DNA from: an uncultured Ruminococcus sp.
GTDB taxonomy: Bacteria > Bacillota > Clostridia > Oscillospirales > CAG-272
Assembly: GCA_902761695.1 (NCBI GenBank)
Contig: CACWLT010000002.1
Location: forward strand, 13,210-61,834
DNA length: 48,625 nt
Direction: 5' to 3'
Shown here: piece after piece, positions 43,771 through 48,625 of the stretch
How the letters are laid out: every line of letters begins with the position of its first letter
How positions within the stretch are numbered: the first letter of the stretch is position 1
The notes under the pieces: generated by a model
Told to the model about the DNA's origin: nothing
Databases searched by the model: none
The model's input: the letters and a program-made list of their open reading frames with translations, nothing else
Program-made: the position numbers and the translations under genes

Positions 43771-46332
43771 ATGAAAGGAATGAGATTTGGCAAAAGAGCC
43801 TGGATCATCGCAGTCAACAGTCTGATTATCCTCTCTGTCATCGCCTTTGTCGCTGCCTATGCTGGGAAGTATAACAGGGACTACGTCTCGACGCGGGTCA
43901 GGGCGTTCGAGGACCGCACCTTTGCCGAGGAGCAGATCACGGCGAACTACCTGCGCGGCGAACAGCAGCTCTGTGATTCCTGGGCGGCCTACATCCGGGC
44001 AAACTCGCTGACGATGGAGGAGGCGGTGTCCTTTGTCCGCAGTTCTCTCACCAACAACGGCGTGACGGCGGCCGTCCTCTACGCGGATACCCCGGAGATG
44101 GACGGTCTGTCCGCCTCTCCGAAGAACGGGACGGAGGACGACTATTCCGTATCCTACCGGCAGATCCACCTGTTTCCGGAGGATGGGATCGGCGGTGGGG
44201 AAGGGGATCTCCCAAACGGGCGGATCAACATCACCCGCGCATATACCAACCCGATCAACGGCATCCAGTCCATCGCGTTCTATGACCGTGTGACCGTGAA
44301 CGAAGGCGACGCGGCACGTCAGGCTCTCCTGCTGCGGATTGTTCCTACCACGCTGCTGGAGAAACAGTGGGTTTTCCCGAAGGAGGAATTCCAGAACGCG
44401 GAGGTTTCTCTCATCGACGAAGAGGGGAACTATATCATTCGCAGCAATTCCTTCAAGAACACGAACTTCTATGAATTCTACAAGTCATACAACACAACGG
44501 ATCTGGCCGGGATCGAGGCGCTGAAGGACACGGTGGCCTCCTCGACGGGCTCCCTGGTGATGCGCAACTCCAGAGATCAGGAGTGTCTCGTTGCATATAC
44601 TCCTATGCAGGACTCGGAGGGATGGTCCATTCTCGCGTACCTGCGGATGGAGGACCTGGGAACGGGGAGCGTGGACTGGCTTCTCATCGGTGTGGTCACG
44701 GCGGGACTGCTTCTGCTTCTGCTGGTCGACGCCGCCGTCATGCTGAACTTCAACCGGAGACTGCGCGCGGCGGTGAAGGAGGCGGATGCGGCGAACCGCG
44801 CGAAAACGGACTTCCTTTCCACCATGTCCCACGACATCCGCACTCCGATGAACGCCATTATCGGTCTCACCGCCATCGCCGAGAAGAATCTGGACGACCG
44901 GGACTCCGTAAGCGACTGCCTCCGGAAAATCGGCATGGCGGGCAGCCACCTGCTCACCCTCATCAACGATATTCTGGATATTTCCAAGGTGGAGAGCGGG
45001 CGGCTGACCCTCAACGCAGCGGATTTCTCCATCGTGGATACAGCGGAGAATCTGGTCAACCTCTCCGCGCCTATGGTGAAGGAGAAGAACATCCGCTTCA
45101 ACTTCCGCACATCCGGCATCGAGAAGGAATGGCTCTGTGCCGATCAGCTGCGGCTGAATCAAATCTATATCAACCTGCTCTCCAATGCCGTGAAGTACAC
45201 GGAGCCGGGCGGATCGGTCTCGGTCAGCCTGAAGGAAGAGCCGGCGGAGGAGGAAGGAGACGTCCTTCTCACCTACGTCGTAGCGGACACCGGGATCGGC
45301 ATGACGCCGGAGTTCATGGCGAAGATGTATCAGCCCTTCTCCCGCCAGACGGACAGCCGGGTCAATACCATCCAGGGGACCGGACTCGGTCTGGCCATCA
45401 CGAAGCAGATGGTCGAGCTGATGAACGGGACGATCGACTGCGAAAGCGCGCCTGGGCAGGGGACCACCTTCACGGTGAAGCTGAAGCTCCCCGCAGCAAA
45501 GCGAAAAACGGCCGAGATGTCCCTTCCGGACGCGGACGTTCTGGTAGTGGATGACGACGAAGTCCTGTGCGAAACGGCCGTCGACACGCTGCATTCCCTC
45601 GGCGCGCAGGCGGAATCTGCCGCAGGAGCGGAAGAAGCGCTGGAGAAAATCCTCGGGCGTCACCGCGAGGGACACGACTGGAGCGTCATCATCCTCGACT
45701 GGAAAATGCCCGGCATGAACGGCGCTGAGCTGGCCCGGAGGATCCGGCAGGAAATCGGGGACGGCGTGCCGATCCTGCTCGTCTCCGCCTATGACTGGAC
45801 CGACATCGAGGAGGAGGCAAAGGCGGCGGGAGTGAACGGATTTGTCTCGAAGCCCCTGTTCCGCTCCACGCTCTATCAGAAGCTGAGCGACTTGCTCGGC
45901 CGGGAAGCGTCGGCAAACGAGGCGGAGGACGACAACTCCGATCTCGCCGGTATGAAGATCCTCGTGGCGGAGGACAACGACATCAACTGGGAGATCATCT
46001 CCATGCTGATGCAGATGAACGGTATTGACTGCGACCGCGCGGAAAACGGTCAGATTGCGGTGGACACCGTCCGGGATGCGCCCGCTGACCGCTACGATCT
46101 GATCTTCATGGACATTCAGATGCCCGTCATGAACGGTCTGGACGCGACACGGGCGATCCGCGCGCTCCCGGTTGGACACGCCAAGAGCATTCCAATCATC
46201 GCCATGACGGCAGACGCGTTCTCGGAGAACGTCGCGGAATGCATCGATGCCGGAATGAACGGGCACATCGCAAAGCCAATCGACATCAACATCGTATTGA
46301 AAGAGATCCGAAAGATCAAGGAGAATCAATAA
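43771..46332 (+). CDS. Hybrid sensor histidine kinase with two receiver domains
   Basis: Domain order: membrane helix (about residues 10-30), extracellular sensor domain of Cache type (to about 300), second helix (about 304-328), dimerisation domain with the phosphorylated His354 (FLSTMSHDIRTPMNAI), HATPase (INLLSNAVKYTEPGG, VADTGIGM, GTGLGLAITKQM), receiver 1 (Asp643 in ILDWKMPG) and receiver 2 (Asp781 in IFMDIQMPVMNG). No phosphotransfer or output domain is present, so signalling must pass to another protein. The stop overlaps the ATG of the solute-binding protein (TAATG), which suggests joint sensing. GGAGAGGATGTGGA precedes the start. Confidence 0.93.
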   Translation: MKGMRFGKRAWIIAVNSLIILSVIAFVAAYAGKYNRDYVSTRVRAFEDRTFAEEQITANYLRGEQQLCDSWAAYIRANSLTMEEAVSFVRSSLTNNGVTAAVLYADTPEMDGLSASPKNGTEDDYSVSYRQIHLFPEDGIGGGEGDLPNGRINITRAYTNPINGIQSIAFYDRVTVNEGDAARQALLLRIVPTTLLEKQWVFPKEEFQNAEVSLIDEEGNYIIRSNSFKNTNFYEFYKSYNTTDLAGIEALKDTVASSTGSLVMRNSRDQECLVAYTPMQDSEGWSILAYLRMEDLGTGSVDWLLIGVVTAGLLLLLLVDAAVMLNFNRRLRAAVKEADAANRAKTDFLSTMSHDIRTPMNAIIGLTAIAEKNLDDRDSVSDCLRKIGMAGSHLLTLINDILDISKVESGRLTLNAADFSIVDTAENLVNLSAPMVKEKNIRFNFRTSGIEKEWLCADQLRLNQIYINLLSNAVKYTEPGGSVSVSLKEEPAEEEGDVLLTYVVADTGIGMTPEFMAKMYQPFSRQTDSRVNTIQGTGLGLAITKQMVELMNGTIDCESAPGQGTTFTVKLKLPAAKRKTAEMSLPDADVLVVDDDEVLCETAVDTLHSLGAQAESAAGAEEALEKILGRHREGHDWSVIILDWKMPGMNGAELARRIRQEIGDGVPILLVSAYDWTDIEEEAKAAGVNGFVSKPLFRSTLYQKLSDLLGREASANEAEDDNSDLAGMKILVAEDNDINWEIISMLMQMNGIDCDRAENGQIAVDTVRDAPADRYDLIFMDIQMPVMNGLDATRAIRALPVGHAKSIPIIAMTADAFSENVAECIDAGMNGHIAKPIDINIVLKEIRKIKENQ

Positions 46333-47684
46333 TGAAGCAAAACATCCGGGCAATACTGGCGCTCCTACTCTGCGCCGCTTGCGTCGTCTGCACCGCGGGA
46401 TGCGCGTCGACCGACACCCCTGACGGAGGAAGCGCAGAGCAGCAGACACCTGTCGGCGAGGCTGAGGAAGAGATCCCGGCAGAGGAGCCTTTCGTGCCCT
46501 CCCTTCCCTCCGACACCGCGGCGACGGTGCATGTTGCAGGACACTACAACAATTTCGAAGCGCTGGAGGCAGAGTTTGACCGCTTCAACGAATACTATCC
46601 GGACGTAGAGCTCAGTTACACCTATCTCGACAACTACAATGGCACCATCGAGGTCGTTCTGAGCGGCGCGGAGGCTCCCGACATCTTTTTCTCCTATCCG
46701 TGGATGCTGGAGCGCGAGGATCTGAAATCGGTCATCGAAACGGCGGAGGACCTTTCCGATCCGTCGCTGGGACTGAATCTCTCCTGCATTCAGGAAAAGC
46801 TCCTGTACCGTGACGCGGACGGGAAGATCCCGATCCTCCCTGTGTTCTGTACGACCTATGGGATGCTCGTCAACGAGGCGATCTTTGAGAAGGAAGGCCT
46901 GAATATTCCCCGGACGTACGACGAACTGCTCTCCGTCTGCGGCGCGCTTCAGAAGGCGGGATATTCAAGCCCGATGATGGGCTACAGCCGGGGCAGTTTC
47001 ATGCTTTTCCCGCTGAGCTTCCCTTATTTCTGCGCGGAGATTCAGGGAAACGAGGAAGCGCTGGAAAATCTGAACGCCTTGACGCCCGGAGCCGGGGAGT
47101 ACGCCCGTGACGCGCTCGCGCTGGCCGCCGATTTCCTCGGGCGCGGGTACATCGATATGGACGCCTGCGGCGCGCTGGAGAACGACTATCAGGCCGTAAT
47201 CCTTCGCTTCTTCGAGGGAGATGTTCCCATGATGCTCGCCACGGCCGGAACGGTCTCCGGCACGGAAAAGCGGGAGAGCCTGTCCGACGCATATATCGCG
47301 CACCCCTTCAAGTACAGTTATCATCCCGTCCCCTCCACCGACGCGGGCGGATATTTTCTCAATCAGCTTTCCATGGGATTCTCCGTTAACCGGAACAGCG
47401 AAAACCTCGATATGGCGAACGAATTCATGCGCTTCCTCACCCGGACGGAGGAGCTGAGCAGAATGGCGCAGGTCAAGCGGATGGTGACGCCCTGCCGGGA
47501 TATGTCCTTCGACGGCGTCTATACCTCGTTCGGTGCGCTTTCGGGCGGACACGTGATCTATCTTTCAGACGTAGGGTTGGAGGATGCGCCGGATCAGCAA
47601 ATGCGCCGGGCAGGGACCCGGATCTGCAACGGATCCATGACCGTGGACGAAGCAGTCGCGGCATTTGGAACATTGGAAAATTGA
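46332..47684 (+). CDS. Extracellular solute-binding lipoprotein (ABC sugar type)
   Basis: A lipoprotein signal (MKQNIRAILALLLCAACVV, then CTAGC with Cys24) leads to a linker rich in Pro and Glu and a periplasmic-binding fold of the family 1 type, with ATVHVAGHYNNFEALEAEFD, TYLDNYNGTIEVVLSGAEAP, DIFFSYPW and GFSVNRNSENLDMANEFMRF. The chosen ATG at 46332 begins the signal; the frame is open further upstream inside the kinase gene. No permease or ATPase genes follow, so it may act as a ligand-binding partner for the coupled hybrid kinase instead of in transport. AAGGAGAATCAATA lies before the ATG. Confidence 0.9.
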   Translation: MKQNIRAILALLLCAACVVCTAGCASTDTPDGGSAEQQTPVGEAEEEIPAEEPFVPSLPSDTAATVHVAGHYNNFEALEAEFDRFNEYYPDVELSYTYLDNYNGTIEVVLSGAEAPDIFFSYPWMLEREDLKSVIETAEDLSDPSLGLNLSCIQEKLLYRDADGKIPILPVFCTTYGMLVNEAIFEKEGLNIPRTYDELLSVCGALQKAGYSSPMMGYSRGSFMLFPLSFPYFCAEIQGNEEALENLNALTPGAGEYARDALALAADFLGRGYIDMDACGALENDYQAVILRFFEGDVPMMLATAGTVSGTEKRESLSDAYIAHPFKYSYHPVPSTDAGGYFLNQLSMGFSVNRNSENLDMANEFMRFLTRTEELSRMAQVKRMVTPCRDMSFDGVYTSFGALSGGHVIYLSDVGLEDAPDQQMRRAGTRICNGSMTVDEAVAAFGTLEN

Positions 47685-47894
47685 AAATGGCATATCCATT
47701 CCTCGGATTTGATTTTGTAGTTCCCCTTTGGTGAAGGCACCGACTAAGAACAACTGCGGCGGTCGCACTGATCGGGAAGGCATGATAGACAATTCAAAAT
47801 TGCAAAGGATATTCTGCGTTGACCAACCCGGCGCGGCATTGTACAGCGGGAGAAGGCCGCTGCAGCTCAGGCACGCAGAGAAAGGGAGAAAATT

Positions 47895-48625
47895 ATGAGA
47901 AGCAAGCAATTCAGAGCCCTGTCGACAGTCATTCTTGCGGCGTCCCTCCTCCTCTCCTCCTGCCTGAAGATCCAGCGCATCGACCAGGGCGGAGGACCGG
48001 AAACGGATCCCGTCTCCCCGCTCACCTCACCTGAAACGGATGCGCCGGAAACCATGCCCCTCGCGCCCGATCCCGACCCGGCAGAGAACCGGACCGCCAA
48101 TTTTGACCTCGGCCTTCTGACGGAGCAGAATTCTATTTCTTCCCTCCTGAGCCGCCACGACAGCGTGACCGTGCGCCGGGAATACGACGGCGGGAGCGAG
48201 GTCGAATGTCTCTGGATGCGGGACGGCGACCTGGTGTATTTCAGCGACGAAAAGGCGTCCTACGACGGCGAGGAATACGAGGACCTGTACGGGTACTACC
48301 GCGGCTATAATATCTATCCCGACCCGGACGGGGAGACCTCGCTCAGTTACTGGGTTTCGGCCGAAGAAATTCCTTTCGGGAACGAGGCGGACACCCTGAT
48401 CACGAATTTCCTGCCCGCCGAGCTCTCCGGGGAGATGCGCGTGCTGTCCGAGGACGCGGAAACGGTGACGGTCCTTCTGCCGGAGACGCTGGTGTACGAG
48501 GATGGGAGCGAGGTCCCCTGCGAGAACACCGTCACGGTGAACAAGGGAACGCTGGACATTTACGCCTTCAGTTGGGAATATCCGGCGGAGGATGTTGTCC
48601 ACTCCGGATCCTTCACGGTGGAGTA
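47895..48625 (+). CDS. Lipoprotein of unknown function (3' end outside window)
   Basis: The ATG at 47895 follows AAAGGGAGAAAATT and begins a lipoprotein signal (MRSKQFRALSTVILAASLLL, then SSC with Cys23). A linker rich in Pro, Thr and Asp (residues 30-65) precedes a domain with many Tyr and acidic residues (DGEEYEDLYGYYRGYNIYPD). The frame is open to the edge (243 codons). No family recognised. The 210-base gap before it has only a weak TTGACC promoter candidate, so cotranscription with the kinase and binding protein is plausible. Confidence 0.75.
   Translation, partial: MRSKQFRALSTVILAASLLLSSCLKIQRIDQGGGPETDPVSPLTSPETDAPETMPLAPDPDPAENRTANFDLGLLTEQNSISSLLSRHDSVTVRREYDGGSEVECLWMRDGDLVYFSDEKASYDGEEYEDLYGYYRGYNIYPDPDGETSLSYWVSAEEIPFGNEADTLITNFLPAELSGEMRVLSEDAETVTVLLPETLVYEDGSEVPCENTVTVNKGTLDIYAFSWEYPAEDVVHSGSFTVE

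Overview
The window is GC-rich bacterial DNA with strong promoters close to consensus (TTGACA, 17 bp, TATAAT), purine-rich ribosome binding sites, a T-box leader, an ANTAR regulator, a type III glutamine synthetase, a split archaeal-type glutamate synthase, LL-diaminopimelate aminotransferase and Cthe_2159-type beta-helix proteins. Together these point to an anaerobic, high-GC member of the Clostridia (Bacillota), probably from a gut or rumen lineage. This taxonomic reading is inference from gene content; there is no rRNA in the window.

Left part (1-12.4 kb), accessory metabolism: an XRE-cupin regulator behind a T-box leader, a GH4 alpha-galactosidase, two Cthe_2159-type surface or secreted proteins, a MarR regulator with an unusual Cys/Gly/His-rich N-terminus and paired operators, an aldo/keto reductase, a flavin/ferredoxin protein followed by a macrodomain-type (SirTM-like) sirtuin, and two flavodoxins divergent from a LysR regulator.

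Centre (12.5-37.6 kb), a glutamine and ammonia supercluster. Two convoys diverge from a short region at 24.0-24.35 kb holding two perfect promoters. Leftward run gltB1, gltB2, a four-cluster ferredoxin, an FAD reductase and gltB3 (a split glutamate synthase), then a hairpin-rich gap, then a glutamine synthetase-like protein lacking several metal ligands, an ANTAR pseudo-receiver, purC, guaA and pyrG. Rightward run type III glutamine synthetase, an Amt-PII fusion, asnB, purF, carA and carB, followed by dapF and dapL. Six glutamine amidotransferases or amidotransferase subunits (PyrG, GuaA, GltB1, AsnB, PurF, CarA) sit with the enzymes that make glutamine and glutamate. Both divergent transcripts begin with related attenuator-like hairpins sharing the core GCAAAGGCGT and a T-rich tail. 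With the ANTAR protein and the synthetase-like pseudoenzyme, this suggests RNA-level nitrogen control and is the most interesting system in the window.

Right part (37.6-48.6 kb), a decayed or mobile-looking stretch: a TetR remnant, tag (3-methyladenine glycosylase), a two-component system whose kinase has lost its H-box histidine by a clean in-frame deletion, an 11-residue-repeat protein, an ABC ATPase whose permease is cut after 37 codons, a truncated HxlR regulator, a small cupin, a 3' half of tRNA-Ser that looks like an integration scar, and a hybrid histidine kinase translationally coupled to a solute-binding lipoprotein, with a further lipoprotein running off the end.
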